From contig NZ_JBHTJM010000010.1 of assembly GCF_042675745.1 (NCBI RefSeq), positions 62,001 through 126,000 on the forward strand: a stretch of DNA of 64,000 nt, written 5' to 3'. Made by a program: the position numbers and the translations under genes. The notes below the pieces were generated by a model. The model was not told the DNA's origin, ran no database searches, and saw only the letters and a list, made by a program, of their open reading frames with translations. The first letter of the stretch is position 1. Each line of letters starts with the position of its first letter. This document shows positions 17,019 to 25,421 of the stretch, piece by piece. The DNA is from Pseudofulvibacter geojedonensis. GTDB lineage: Bacteria > Bacteroidota > Bacteroidia > Flavobacteriales > Flavobacteriaceae.

Positions 17019-17463
17019 CTTCTGCTAGTTCTTTTATTTGTTCACTTCTTTTTTCTAAGATGGTAGTTAGGTGTTTTTTCAGTAGTAACTGATCAAATAA
17101 CCAACCAAAAATTCCAAATGGAGTTTGATAGGAGAAATGATCTATCATTGTAGTTTGTTCGTTTTCTTCTTTAAAAATATGGTTGTGCTTTAACCATTTA
17201 AAATGACCATCTACCATTTCATCGGTAAAATGATTGGGTTTTTCTAAAGCAGAAATAATACTTTCATGTTCTACATAAAAACCAAAATGTTTGCCTCGCC
17301 ATCTAACTGTTTCTCCTAATTCTATACAGCCAGATGTTCTGCCATCAATAGCTTTTTCTTGAGTGTGACTCATAGTCTTCATATGCACATCTATGTTTCT
17401 AGATAAGTCAAAGACTTTGTCTATAGGAGCCTTAATTTTTGTTTGTAGGGTGATAGTTGTCAT
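17005..17463 (-). CDS. SRPBCC-fold protein (polyketide cyclase/START-like)
   Basis: A 152-residue protein from ATG 17463, which overlaps the upstream stop as ATGA; a start seven codons earlier would lie inside the oxidoreductase gene. MTTITLQTKIKAPIDKVFDLSRNIDVHMKTM is the classic first strand and helix. MIDHFSYQTPFGIFGWLFDQLLLKKHLTTILEKR gives the final strand and long helix of the fold. Proteins of this group frequently accompany TIGR01777 oxidoreductases in Bacteroidota and other bacteria, sometimes as a fusion. Ligand unknown. Confidence 0.85.
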   Translation of the reverse strand: MTTITLQTKIKAPIDKVFDLSRNIDVHMKTMSHTQEKAIDGRTSGCIELGETVRWRGKHFGFYVEHESIISALEKPNHFTDEMVDGHFKWLKHNHIFKEENEQTTMIDHFSYQTPFGIFGWLFDQLLLKKHLTTILEKRSEQIKELAEDEIL

Positions 17464-18359
17464 ACCAAGTTTTTTAGTGTACAATTAATGTTAGGGTATT
17501 TAAATTCGAATTGATTGTTCATTAATCGTTGTGGGATTACATTTCTACTTTTTAATACCAATTCTGCTTCTGTCCCAATAATATAAGCCCCAATTTTTAG
17601 CAGCCATTTTGGTTGAGAAATACCAAAAGGAATTTTTAAATATTGTCTAAGTGTCTTCATTAAAATGAAGTTGTTTGTAGGTACAGGTGCTGTAACATTA
17701 ATATTACCAGATATGTTTTTGTTATTTAAGATAAATTCTATGGCTCTAGCAAAATCTAGTTCATGAATAAAACTTACTTTCTGGTTTCCGGTTCCTTGTT
17801 TTCCTCCCAAAAGTAATTTTGTAATGCTTTTTAATGGTAATAATGCGCCTCCTTTTTTGCCTAATACTATAGAGGTTCTAATAGCTACTTTTCTAGTTTG
17901 AGTAGTTTGATGACTGTAAAATTCTTTTTCCCAGGCTTTGGCAATATTCATAGAGAAGTCATTTCCAATTTCCCCGTTTTCTTCGGTCATTTCTTTGTAT
18001 AATGAATGCCTATAAATAGTAGCTGTAGAAGAATTTATCCAGATTTTTGGAGGGGTTCTACAAGAGTTTATGGCTTTACCAATTATTCTAGTTGAATCTA
18101 TTCTAGAAGAATAAATTAAAGCTTTGTTTTTGTCATTATATCTACAGTCTACAGATTTTCCTGTTAAGTTAATAATAGCTAAAGAGCCTTCTAATTCCTC
18201 GATCCAATAATCTATTGTTTTGGCATCCCATAAAATTTGATTTAGTTGAGTAGGTTTTCTAGTAAGAATTTGTACTTGATACCCTTTTTGAGTTAAGTGG
18301 TTTTCTAAAACTTGACCTAAAAATCCTGTGCCACCTGCTATAATTATTTTATTAGTCAT
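17460..18359 (-). CDS. TIGR01777-family NAD-dependent epimerase-like oxidoreductase
   Basis: A 299-residue extended short-chain dehydrogenase. The N-terminus MTNKIIIAGGTGFLGQVLE has the GxxGxxG nucleotide loop; INLTGKSVDCRY and INSSTATIYRH are typical of TIGR01777/YfcH proteins. The C-terminal NVTAPVPTNNFILMKTLRQ and PKWLLKIGAYIIGTEAELVLKSRNVIPQRL is the DUF1731 region. The reaction is unknown. It stands between a methyltransferase gene and an SRPBCC gene with overlap, clearly in one operon. Confidence 0.88.
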   Translation of the reverse strand: MTNKIIIAGGTGFLGQVLENHLTQKGYQVQILTRKPTQLNQILWDAKTIDYWIEELEGSLAIINLTGKSVDCRYNDKNKALIYSSRIDSTRIIGKAINSCRTPPKIWINSSTATIYRHSLYKEMTEENGEIGNDFSMNIAKAWEKEFYSHQTTQTRKVAIRTSIVLGKKGGALLPLKSITKLLLGGKQGTGNQKVSFIHELDFARAIEFILNNKNISGNINVTAPVPTNNFILMKTLRQYLKIPFGISQPKWLLKIGAYIIGTEAELVLKSRNVIPQRLMNNQFEFKYPNINCTLKNLV

Positions 18360-18365
18360 AGGTTT

Positions 18366-19250
18366 TTATTTAGTAGCAGTTATCATATAATATCCAAAAC
18401 TGTTTAAGTGTAACCCTGCTAAAAGAGCAAATAAAGAACCGCGTAAGTTTTCTATACTTTGTTTTTTTAAAGGTTCTTTTTTAAGCAGTTTCTTTAAAAC
18501 AAAACCAGTAATAGCAAATGGTACATGTAATACCGATGGAGCAATTCTAAATGACAAGTCTTTAACTTCAATATTTTTAAAACCAATGCTTTTCAAATGT
18601 TTTTTTATGTTGTGAATGTTACCTAGTCGATCTAAGCTCCACCCTTTACATAATTGTTCGTAACAATACTTACTACCAATACATAAGTCTGTTATTTCTT
18701 TTTTTAGAAAAGCATCGGCAATAACTAATTTACTATTGGGTTTTAAAACTCTAAAGGCTTCTTTAAAAGATTCGTATTTATGGCCAGAATGGCATAAGCT
18801 TTCAATAGCTATTACTCCATCTAGACTATTGTCTTTAAAAGGTGTTGTATTGTAGTTGCCTTTTACAATCACTCCGTTATGTTTTTTTAATAATTTGTTT
18901 CCTTCTTGAACTTGAAAATCTGATAAGGTTAGACCAATCATATTTAGGGTTTGATTATTTTTTAATCCATACCTCATAGTAGCTCCCATACCACAACCTA
19001 AATCGGCTATTAGTTTTTTAGTGTTAGAAAGCTGAAACTGATCAAAAATCTGACGATTCATTTCATTAAGCATCGTATCCCGTTTAAACGGATTGGTTTT
19101 TAAGGTATAGTAACCAAAATGCATATTGAAATCTTTACTCCAGAATTCGTAATCTTCTGTAGCTTCATTATAAAAATCAATAACTTTTTCTTTATTGGTT
19201 TTACTAGAAAGAATCTTTTTGAAATAATTAGAAGGACAAAGTGTTTTCAT
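18366..19250 (-). CDS. SAM-dependent methyltransferase
   Basis: A 294-residue class I methyltransferase. Motif I is IADLGCGMGATMRYG (about 81-95); the acidic/IAIESLCH motif follows near 141-148 and ALRVLKP-like EAFRVLKPNSKLVIADAFL near 163-181. The arrangement resembles sterol/tocopherol/cyclopropane-type methyltransferases acting on hydrophobic small molecules, which fits the lipid-binding-fold neighbours; this is inference. It starts 7 bases after the upstream gene stop. Confidence 0.85.
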   Translation of the reverse strand: MKTLCPSNYFKKILSSKTNKEKVIDFYNEATEDYEFWSKDFNMHFGYYTLKTNPFKRDTMLNEMNRQIFDQFQLSNTKKLIADLGCGMGATMRYGLKNNQTLNMIGLTLSDFQVQEGNKLLKKHNGVIVKGNYNTTPFKDNSLDGVIAIESLCHSGHKYESFKEAFRVLKPNSKLVIADAFLKKEITDLCIGSKYCYEQLCKGWSLDRLGNIHNIKKHLKSIGFKNIEVKDLSFRIAPSVLHVPFAITGFVLKKLLKKEPLKKQSIENLRGSLFALLAGLHLNSFGYYMITATK

Positions 19251-19257
19251 AATAGAA

Positions 19258-19701
19258 CTATTTTAAGAAACCAGTAAGGTTGGAAATAAATAATAAGGTA
19301 TAGACTAAAGCAAAAAGTGTAAATAGAAAGTTCATAAAATAACTACCTATTTTAAAATGCAGTTTTTGAGGGATTTGATACATAGGGTAGTATGCAATTT
19401 GTGTGGCTACTTTACCAACCCAATACATAGCAATTATACCGGTTAGAGCTACTGCTAGTTCTGTTTGGTTTTTTAAAGCTGATGTAAACAAGATGGCAAT
19501 TAGACCAAAACTAAAGTTTAAACCTTGTATGTACCTACCATAAGTTTTTGCTATTTCTTGGTTTAGAGGCTTTAACTGCTTTACATCATTGTACCAATCA
19601 AAAACTTGGTGTCTGATATATGGATATATTAAAGCTGTAAATACCTGACCTATGCCTCCTGCTATAATTAACCAATTAGGTAGTTCTATAAAATTTTTCA
19701 T
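19258..19701 (-). CDS. Four-helix membrane protein, unknown function
   Basis: A 147-residue protein with four predicted transmembrane helices (about 9-28, 55-75, 80-105, 118-142) and a short hydrophilic loop (YNDVKQLKPLNQEIAKTYGRY). Cotranscribed with its neighbours (2 bases from the upstream stop, 7 to the next gene). No enzyme motif seen. It may hold a membrane step of the pathway encoded by the operon. Confidence 0.7.
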   Translation of the reverse strand: MKNFIELPNWLIIAGGIGQVFTALIYPYIRHQVFDWYNDVKQLKPLNQEIAKTYGRYIQGLNFSFGLIAILFTSALKNQTELAVALTGIIAMYWVGKVATQIAYYPMYQIPQKLHFKIGSYFMNFLFTLFALVYTLLFISNLTGFLK

Positions 19702-19703
19702 AA

Positions 19704-20081
19704 TTATTTGTTTTCAGGTAAATTGTTTAGGATTTTGAATTGACACCATAGGTGGTATAGCCCTATAAGCATTGCTGGAATAACTATAATTAAGCTTATG
19801 CCTTTTCCGAGAATCTGAATCATATAATCACCACAAGCTAATGTGGTTAGGAAAAGTACTGTGTACAAACCAACAAGTTTCCAATAAAAAGTAAAATATT
19901 TAGAATGGTTGTTTGAACTACTACCGAGCGTAAAGAAAAGCATAAGAACTAATTGACTTAAGCCTAAAAAAAACATTAAAAGAGCTCCGTTATTTGGTCT
20001 AAATATATATTCATAACAGGTAATAAAATAAAGACTAGTATTTGCTAAAAAAAAGAAGTACTTGCTTGTTTTAATAATCAT
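19704..20081 (-). CDS. Membrane protein, first gene of the GbsR-linked operon
   Basis: A 125-residue protein with four hydrophobic helices (about 8-24, 30-52, 65-85, 92-113). It is the first gene of the 15580-20081 operon; a perfect inverted repeat (20098-20121) lies 17 bases before its ATG and matches the repeat before the adjacent regulator gene. Function not recognised. Confidence 0.7.
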   Translation of the reverse strand: MIIKTSKYFFFLANTSLYFITCYEYIFRPNNGALLMFFLGLSQLVLMLFFTLGSSSNNHSKYFTFYWKLVGLYTVLFLTTLACGDYMIQILGKGISLIIVIPAMLIGLYHLWCQFKILNNLPENK

Positions 20082-20097
20082 TGTTTTTAAAGTTTTA

Positions 20098-20121
20098 AAC
20101 TTTCAGTAAAAATTGAAAGTT
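20098..20121 (-). promoter_or_regulatory. Probable operator of the GbsR/MarR regulator (operon copy)
   Basis: AACTTTCA, an 8-base AT spacer, and TGAAAGTT form a perfect 8+8 palindrome 17-40 bases before the first operon gene. The same half-site and the same spacer occur at 20793-20816. Confidence 0.65.
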
Positions 20122-20245
20122 GTTTTGAGGAAGAAAAGGAGTATTTCATCCTTTCTAGTCATGGTTTTTTGTGTTTATATTGTATAAGAAGCCTCAAAAT
20201 AAGAGAGATTCCTCAGTCGTTCCTTTTTCGGAATAAAGCTATGCA

Positions 20246-20749
20246 TCATTTTAAAAGTTTTACCAAAGTCTTAGTTATCCAGTTTTGTTCTTGGTTTACA
20301 ATTTTGTTCATCATAGTGTCTGCAGTATCAGCTAAATCATATAATTCTTTGGTTTTAGTAATTAACTCTTGAGTTTTTCTACTACCATCATCTTCAATAC
20401 TACATACTTGTTTCAATACTCGTAAAGTAGGTTTTATTTCTCTCCTACTTCGTTCTTTAGCAACTGTTCTAGCTAGTTCTTGAACATTTTTTTCAGATCT
20501 AAAGTATTCTTTTCGTTCTCCAGAAACAGAAGTTTTAAATACAATTCCCCAATCTATTAACTGTCTTAGGTTCATGCTAGTATTTCCTCTAGATATCCCT
20601 AGCTCTTCCATAATCTCTTCCATAGATAACGGATCTGGAGAAACAAATAATAAAGCATGAATTTGAGCCATAGTTTTATTTATACCCCATAAAGAGCCTA
20701 AACTTCCCCATGTATCTATAAATTCTTTTTTTGCTTCTGTGTAATTCAT
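20246..20749 (-). CDS. GbsR/MarR-family transcriptional regulator
   Basis: A 167-residue winged-helix protein. The N-terminus KKEFIDTWGSLGSLWGINKTMAQIHALLF and LSMEEIMEELGISRGNTSMNLRQLIDWGIV are the GbsR-type pattern; the recognition helix is ISRGNTSMNLRQL (about 52-64). GERKEYFRSEKN forms the wing. Members of this group repress osmoprotectant or, in Bacteroidota, light/photolyase-linked gene sets. Here two matching palindromes, one before this gene and one before the adjoining operon, point to autoregulation and control of that operon. Confidence 0.88.
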   Translation of the reverse strand: MNYTEAKKEFIDTWGSLGSLWGINKTMAQIHALLFVSPDPLSMEEIMEELGISRGNTSMNLRQLIDWGIVFKTSVSGERKEYFRSEKNVQELARTVAKERSRREIKPTLRVLKQVCSIEDDGSRKTQELITKTKELYDLADTADTMMNKIVNQEQNWITKTLVKLLK

Positions 20750-20771
20750 ATTTCAATTTCTAAATCTTAGT

Positions 20772-20779
20772 CAAAGGTA
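20772..20779 (-). promoter_or_regulatory. -7 box of regulator promoter
   Basis: CAAAGGTA reads TACCTTTG on the minus strand (TAnnTTTG). A TTG -33 trinucleotide (plus-strand CAA at 20799-20801) lies at a 19-base spacing, inside the operator, so this is one of the best promoter calls in the window. Confidence 0.7.
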
Positions 20780-20792
20780 TAAATAATTTTTA

Positions 20793-20816
20793 AACTTTCA
20801 ATAAAAAATGAAAATT
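20793..20816 (-). promoter_or_regulatory. Probable operator of the GbsR/MarR regulator (own promoter)
   Basis: AACTTTCA, 8-base spacer, TGAAAATT: one mismatch from the perfect repeat at 20098-20121. It covers the -33 region of the regulator promoter, as expected for an autorepressor. Confidence 0.65.
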
Positions 20817-20852
20817 AAATAGATTGAGAATCATTTTAATTCTCAATTTTGG

Positions 20853-23258
20853 TTAGTACATATTTTCTAAAACAGAAAAATTGAAATGTTCATGAGCCTG
20901 AACAAATGCATATACTTTTTGTTTTTTGGCTCCAATTTTTCTTTTTTCTAGTTCAGCTGTAAATGCTAGATCTAACTTTTTACAATTAAGTTGTTTTGAG
21001 CGTAATATAGATTTAAATAATATTTGCTTGTAAACATTAAACTTGTAGTTGTATTCATAATTTAATCCAACTATTAAGGCATTGTAAGTTTGTGCATTAA
21101 TATGACTAAATAAAACACCTACTAACTCTTTTTGTTCATTTTTACAGTGTTCAGGTTTTAAATATAACTTTATAAAATCATACTCGTTTAGGTTGCACAT
21201 GTTTTCAAAATACTCGAACGGTAACTTAAATACATTTAAGTCTAGCGATTTATTATATACTTGTTCGTATAAAGAATAACACTGTTCTAATTCTAATTTA
21301 GAATTAGGTTTAGAATATTCTATTTCAAAACAATTTTCATATTTAATAATCTCCTTTTTTACACTGTATCTGTTTTTTTGATTTAATTTTTTTAGATAAT
21401 CTTCTTTTGTGTTCCAGTTGTATTCATCTACATATAAGTTGTTAAGTAGTTGATAAGAAGTAAATCCAATATCTAACATAGATTTTTCTAATTCTGAATC
21501 GAGTTCATTGTAAAAATCACGGATCATTATAGAACTAGCTTTTACTTCTTTTTGTAAACCATTTAGGTATGCTATCAATTGTTCTATTGCCTCAGATTGA
21601 TTGTTGGAGTTTTTATTGATATATATGTGACTCCCTTTCGTTAAGGGAGAACCGGTTTGAATTGTTTTAGAAGTTAAATAATAAGGATTAGATATGCGTT
21701 CTGCTTCTATTTTTTCTGAAATATTTTTAGGTAAGAGCATATCATCTTTACTAATACTAACTGTTATAAATGTTTGTAAAATAATTTCATCATTATCTTT
21801 AATAGTAATATATTTAAATAGCCAGTTGTTCTCTTTTAAATCATTATTTGAAAAAGTTTTTTCTAAAAGAGCTAAGTTATCATAGCTTAAGTTTCCGTTG
21901 TTACAAAATTTAGTACTCCATAGGTCTTTGTTTAATTCACCAATACTATTGTTAATTTCAATAGTTAAATCGGTGTTATTGTATTTTTGTTCTACGGAGT
22001 TAGATCTAAATTTTTTAATCCCAAATATTTTGGCAACTTCATCAAAGGTTTTACCACTTTCTTCAATAGACTTAGTAAAATGATAATGTAAAGATTCTAT
22101 CATCCTAAAAATATCTTTTTTAGTCAATTTTGAAGTGATCATAAATCGAACACCGCTTTTTTTCATTGGTACGGCAGGAAAAGAAGCGGGATTCAAATAA
22201 AAACCATCTTTTTTCATATTGTTAACTATATCAGAAGTAAACTTTGGAAGTCCAACAGGTATAAAAAACAATGGACTTTCAGTTTTCATAAACTGAGGTA
22301 ATTGATATTGATCTAATAAGTTATTGGTGTATTCAATCAACTTCTTGAGTTCTTCTTGTTTTTGAGAAAAGTTTGGGTCTAAATGAAGATTAACAGAAGC
22401 TAAAGCTGCTCCTAGCATAGGTGGTTGAATTGGTCCACAAAAGATATATGTAGATCCGCAATTTCTAACTAATTCTTCCATTTCAGTATTAGGAAAAACA
22501 ATGCATCCTCCTGCTGCTGCAAAAGATTTATTTAACGATATAGCTAATACCATTCTGTCATGGTGAGGCATGTTAGATTTTACAACACCTTCGCCATTTT
22601 TTCCACACCAGCTCATACCATGAGCATCATCTATATACAAGTGAAATTTTTTGTATTTATTCAACAGCTGGGTTAATTCATTAAAAGGAGCAAAATCACC
22701 ATACATAGAATAAACACCATCAGCTAAATACCATATTTTATCATACTTATTATTTAAAGCCTTTAATTTCTGTTCTAAAGATTCCATACAGTTGTGTTTA
22801 ATAACATACAGCTGAATTTTCTTGGCTTTTAATAATTGGGCGGTCATTTGCATACTAGAATGAGCTTGTAAGTCTAAAATAACAGCATCATTAGTTCCTA
22901 TTATTGTCGGAATAGTGGCTAAATGACCTAGGGTAGTGCTAGCAGTAACAATTAATGGTTTTTTAAAAATACGTTGTAATTTATGTTCTAACTCTTGATA
23001 TAAACCAATAGACAAGTATGTCCTAGAAGAAGAAAATTGAGTGCCGTATTTCTTAACAGCATCTATTACTCCTTCTTTTAATTGTTCATTATTTTCTAAG
23101 CCTAAATAGCTACAAGAACCAAAGTTGATTAATTTTTCATTATCTATGGTAACTTCTGCATGATGATTAAAATGATCATCTTGAGTATAATTGTGAACTA
23201 ATTTTCTTAGATTTCCGTCTGTTATAATTTGGTTTAAAGTGTCTATTGAAGTTGACAT
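20853..23258 (-). CDS. Bifunctional alpha-oxoamine-synthase-like PLP enzyme / GNAT acyltransferase
   Basis: An 801-residue protein. Residues 1-400 are a fold type I PLP enzyme of the alpha-oxoamine synthase group (BioF, KBL, SPT, cysteate acyltransferase). Seen: FGSCSYLGL (46-54), His133 that would stack on PLP, DGVYSMYGD (180-188), DDAHG with His213, and the Schiff-base Lys244 in SLNKSFAAAGG. Residues from about 480 to 800 form a GNAT-type region (NRYSVKKEI, then LYEQVYNKS and VGVLFSHINAQTYNALIVG). Synthases of this group join an acyl thioester to an amino acid, so a synthase with an attached acyltransferase could make an N-acylated aminoketone lipid; that is inference. The same fusion is known by name in flavobacteria, but its product is not known to me. 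Confidence 0.8.
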   Translation of the reverse strand: MSTSIDTLNQIITDGNLRKLVHNYTQDDHFNHHAEVTIDNEKLINFGSCSYLGLENNEQLKEGVIDAVKKYGTQFSSSRTYLSIGLYQELEHKLQRIFKKPLIVTASTTLGHLATIPTIIGTNDAVILDLQAHSSMQMTAQLLKAKKIQLYVIKHNCMESLEQKLKALNNKYDKIWYLADGVYSMYGDFAPFNELTQLLNKYKKFHLYIDDAHGMSWCGKNGEGVVKSNMPHHDRMVLAISLNKSFAAAGGCIVFPNTEMEELVRNCGSTYIFCGPIQPPMLGAALASVNLHLDPNFSQKQEELKKLIEYTNNLLDQYQLPQFMKTESPLFFIPVGLPKFTSDIVNNMKKDGFYLNPASFPAVPMKKSGVRFMITSKLTKKDIFRMIESLHYHFTKSIEESGKTFDEVAKIFGIKKFRSNSVEQKYNNTDLTIEINNSIGELNKDLWSTKFCNNGNLSYDNLALLEKTFSNNDLKENNWLFKYITIKDNDEIILQTFITVSISKDDMLLPKNISEKIEAERISNPYYLTSKTIQTGSPLTKGSHIYINKNSNNQSEAIEQLIAYLNGLQKEVKASSIMIRDFYNELDSELEKSMLDIGFTSYQLLNNLYVDEYNWNTKEDYLKKLNQKNRYSVKKEIIKYENCFEIEYSKPNSKLELEQCYSLYEQVYNKSLDLNVFKLPFEYFENMCNLNEYDFIKLYLKPEHCKNEQKELVGVLFSHINAQTYNALIVGLNYEYNYKFNVYKQILFKSILRSKQLNCKKLDLAFTAELEKRKIGAKKQKVYAFVQAHEHFNFSVLENMY

Positions 23259-23314
23259 GTTATTTTTTTTAAGATAGGATAAGTGATTTATATAATAATT
23301 GAGTTTATGAGTAG

Positions 23315-23322
23315 TAAATTTG
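23315..23322 (+). promoter_or_regulatory. -7 box candidate for the glycosyltransferase gene
   Basis: TAAATTTG matches TAnnTTTG 11 bases before ATG 23333. No well-spaced TTG. If real, translation may begin at the second ATG, 23339. Confidence 0.35.
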
Positions 23323-23332
23323 AATTCGTTAA

Positions 23333-24580
23333 ATGAGAATGAAAAAAGTAATCATAATCGGATTGGTTTGGCCAGAACCTAGCTCAACTGGTGCTGGTAC
23401 TAGAATGTTGCAATTGATAAACTTGTTTAAAAAACAAAACTATCAAATTATATTTATATCTGCTGCAGAAAAGTCAGAATATTCTTATGATTTAATTAAA
23501 ACTGGAGTAATAGAACAACCAATTACATTAAACGACTCTTCTTTTGATTCATGGATAAGTAATGAAAATCCAGATATAGTATTGTTTGATCGTTTTATGA
23601 CAGAAGAACAATACGGTTGGCGTGTTTCTGAAAATTGCCCGAAAGCTTTAAAAATTTTGGACACAGAAGATTTACATTGCTTGCGAAAAGTAAGACAAGA
23701 TTTATTTAAAAAAGATATTCCTTTCACTATTCCGAAATTAAAATCATCAGATATAGCTAAAAGAGAAATAGCTAGTATGTATAGGTGTGATCTATCGTTG
23801 TTAATATCAAGTTATGAAATGGATATATTAATGAATGAATTTTCAATTGATTCATCAATATTATTTCATCTACCATTTTTATTAAATAGAAATGAGTTAT
23901 TGCAGAAATCACCTGGATTTATTAACAGGAAAGATTTTATATGTATAGGAAACTTTTTGCATGAACCAAATTATGATGCTGTTTTGTATTTAAAGCAAGA
24001 AATATGGCCGTTAATTAGAAAGAAATTACCACAAGCAAGACTTAAGGTTTTTGGAGCCTATCCCTCTCAAAAAGTAATGCAATTGCATAATGAAAAGCAA
24101 GGGTTTATGGTGTTTGGAAGGGCCAATAATGCTCTTGAAGAGTTAAGTAAATGCAGGGTTAATTTAGCACCGTTGCGATTTGGAGCGGGACTAAAAACTA
24201 AACTATTAGAAGGTATGTTGTCGGGCACACCTAGTGTAACCACCAAAATTGGCGCCGAAGGATTTAGATATAAAGAGTGGAATGGGTTTGTAACCAATAA
24301 CCCTATTGATTTTGCTAATTATTCAGTTCAATTACATCAAGATGAGCAACTATGGGGTACAAAACAAAAAAATGCAGAAGTATTATTAGAACAATTTACG
24401 GTTAAAAATTATAAAGAAGATTTTTTTAATAGGCTGTTAGAAATAGCTAATAAATTAGAAAATCACAGAGTCAGTAACTTTATAGGAAGTATGCTTCAGC
24501 ATCATAATCAGCAAAGTACGAAGTACATGAGTAAATGGATAGAAGAGAAGAATAAAAATAAGCCTGGTAGTTCTTCTTAA
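23333..24580 (+). CDS. Glycosyltransferase family 4 protein
   Basis: A 415-residue GT-B glycosyltransferase. The N-terminal domain starts KKVIIIGLVWPEPSSTGAGTRM, with the loop typical of GT4. The C-terminal domain carries ICIGNFLHEPNYDAV, LKVFGAYPSQKV, VFGRANNALEELSKCRVNLAPLRFGAGLKTKLLEGMLSGTPSVTTKIGAEGF: the nucleotide-sugar binding segment with E-x7-E type spacing. Acceptor unknown. It is divergent from the synthase/GNAT gene (75 bases apart) and convergent with the TetR gene. It could glycosylate that enzyme's product or an envelope glycan; only position supports this. Confidence 0.85.
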   Translation: MRMKKVIIIGLVWPEPSSTGAGTRMLQLINLFKKQNYQIIFISAAEKSEYSYDLIKTGVIEQPITLNDSSFDSWISNENPDIVLFDRFMTEEQYGWRVSENCPKALKILDTEDLHCLRKVRQDLFKKDIPFTIPKLKSSDIAKREIASMYRCDLSLLISSYEMDILMNEFSIDSSILFHLPFLLNRNELLQKSPGFINRKDFICIGNFLHEPNYDAVLYLKQEIWPLIRKKLPQARLKVFGAYPSQKVMQLHNEKQGFMVFGRANNALEELSKCRVNLAPLRFGAGLKTKLLEGMLSGTPSVTTKIGAEGFRYKEWNGFVTNNPIDFANYSVQLHQDEQLWGTKQKNAEVLLEQFTVKNYKEDFFNRLLEIANKLENHRVSNFIGSMLQHHNQQSTKYMSKWIEEKNKNKPGSSS

Positions 24581-24608
24581 TGAGATCTTAATTATATTAT
24601 ATTCTGAA

Positions 24609-25283
24609 TTATGCTAATAGTTTATTTGCAAAATAATTAAGCATAGCTTCTACTTCTTCTAAAGCATTTTCTTTTTCATTAATATCAGTAAGTTTTGGTA
24701 AATGCTTGGCAAAATAAATATGGTTGTTAGACATTTCAAATAGATTGGTAGCTAAGGCATGAGGATATTTAAAATGAGGGTTAATCTGTAAAATAACTTG
24801 AGAAATATGCTCTATTAAGTCTTTGTAGTTTTTAAAGAAACCTTTAGAGTTCTCAGTATCTACTTCTTTGGTATGATATACTTTAGAACCTTCTGCAATA
24901 ACAACTTCGTGTAAAATACTTTCGTTAACATAGCTTACACTTGGGTTTTCCATAGAGGCTGTAACAAAAGACTTGATTATAATTGATAACTTTTCTTTAG
25001 GATTGACTATGTTTTTAGAGTTAGAGTTAATAAGATACCCTATCCATTCCCAATACCAAGAAACTAGGTAAGTGAGTAATAAATGTTTGTTTTCAAAATA
25101 CCTGTAAACAGAAGCTTCAGTAGATGAAATTTCTTTAGCAAGTTTTTTAAAAGTAAAAGACTCAAATCCTAACTTATTCATTAAAAGAATACTATTTTTA
25201 ATAATCTTCCTGCCTAAATCAGAATCTTGCGGATCCTTAAGATATAATCCTTTATTTAATATTATTTTAATAGCAATACTCAT
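24609..25283 (-). CDS. TetR/AcrR-family regulator
   Basis: A 224-residue protein with the N-terminal TetR helix-turn-helix: KIIKNSILLMNKLGFESFTFKKLAKEISSTEASVYRYFENKHLLLTYLVSWYW (about 25-77). The C-terminal ligand domain is all helical and not typed. It is divergent from the exporter operon. A 19-bp near-perfect palindrome (25333-25351) lies between the two, overlapping the upstream half of the exporter promoter, so repression of the exporter is the natural reading. Confidence 0.9.
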   Translation of the reverse strand: MSIAIKIILNKGLYLKDPQDSDLGRKIIKNSILLMNKLGFESFTFKKLAKEISSTEASVYRYFENKHLLLTYLVSWYWEWIGYLINSNSKNIVNPKEKLSIIIKSFVTASMENPSVSYVNESILHEVVIAEGSKVYHTKEVDTENSKGFFKNYKDLIEHISQVILQINPHFKYPHALATNLFEMSNNHIYFAKHLPKLTDINEKENALEEVEAMLNYFANKLLA

Positions 25284-25291
25284 TCCGTAAA

Positions 25292-25299
25292 CAAAATTA
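25292..25299 (-). promoter_or_regulatory. -7 box candidate of the tetR gene
   Basis: CAAAATTA reads TAATTTTG on the minus strand (TAnnTTTG), 9 bases before the ATG. The leader would be almost absent, so the call is weak. Confidence 0.35.
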
Positions 25300-25332
25300 A
25301 TACAATTATATTTTATAGTAAAATATTTATTG

Positions 25333-25351
25333 TTGATAGTATTACTATCAA
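25333..25351. promoter_or_regulatory. Probable TetR operator
   Basis: TTGATAGTATTACTATCAA: 9+9 palindrome with one central base, between the divergent tetR and exporter genes. It covers the -33 region of the exporter promoter. A related half-site (AACTATCAAG) recurs near 25393-25402, around the predicted transcription start. Confidence 0.7.
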
Positions 25352-25366
25352 TTAAAAAAGTATTTA

Positions 25367-25374
25367 TATCTTTG
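25367..25374 (+). promoter_or_regulatory. -7 box of exporter operon promoter
   Basis: TATCTTTG is an exact TAnnTTTG element 48 bases before the first ORF of the exporter operon and 16 bases downstream of the TetR palindrome. Confidence 0.6.
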
Positions 25375-25421
25375 TTGAAATTTTATACGATATAACTATC
25401 AAGATAATTGAGATTACAAAA

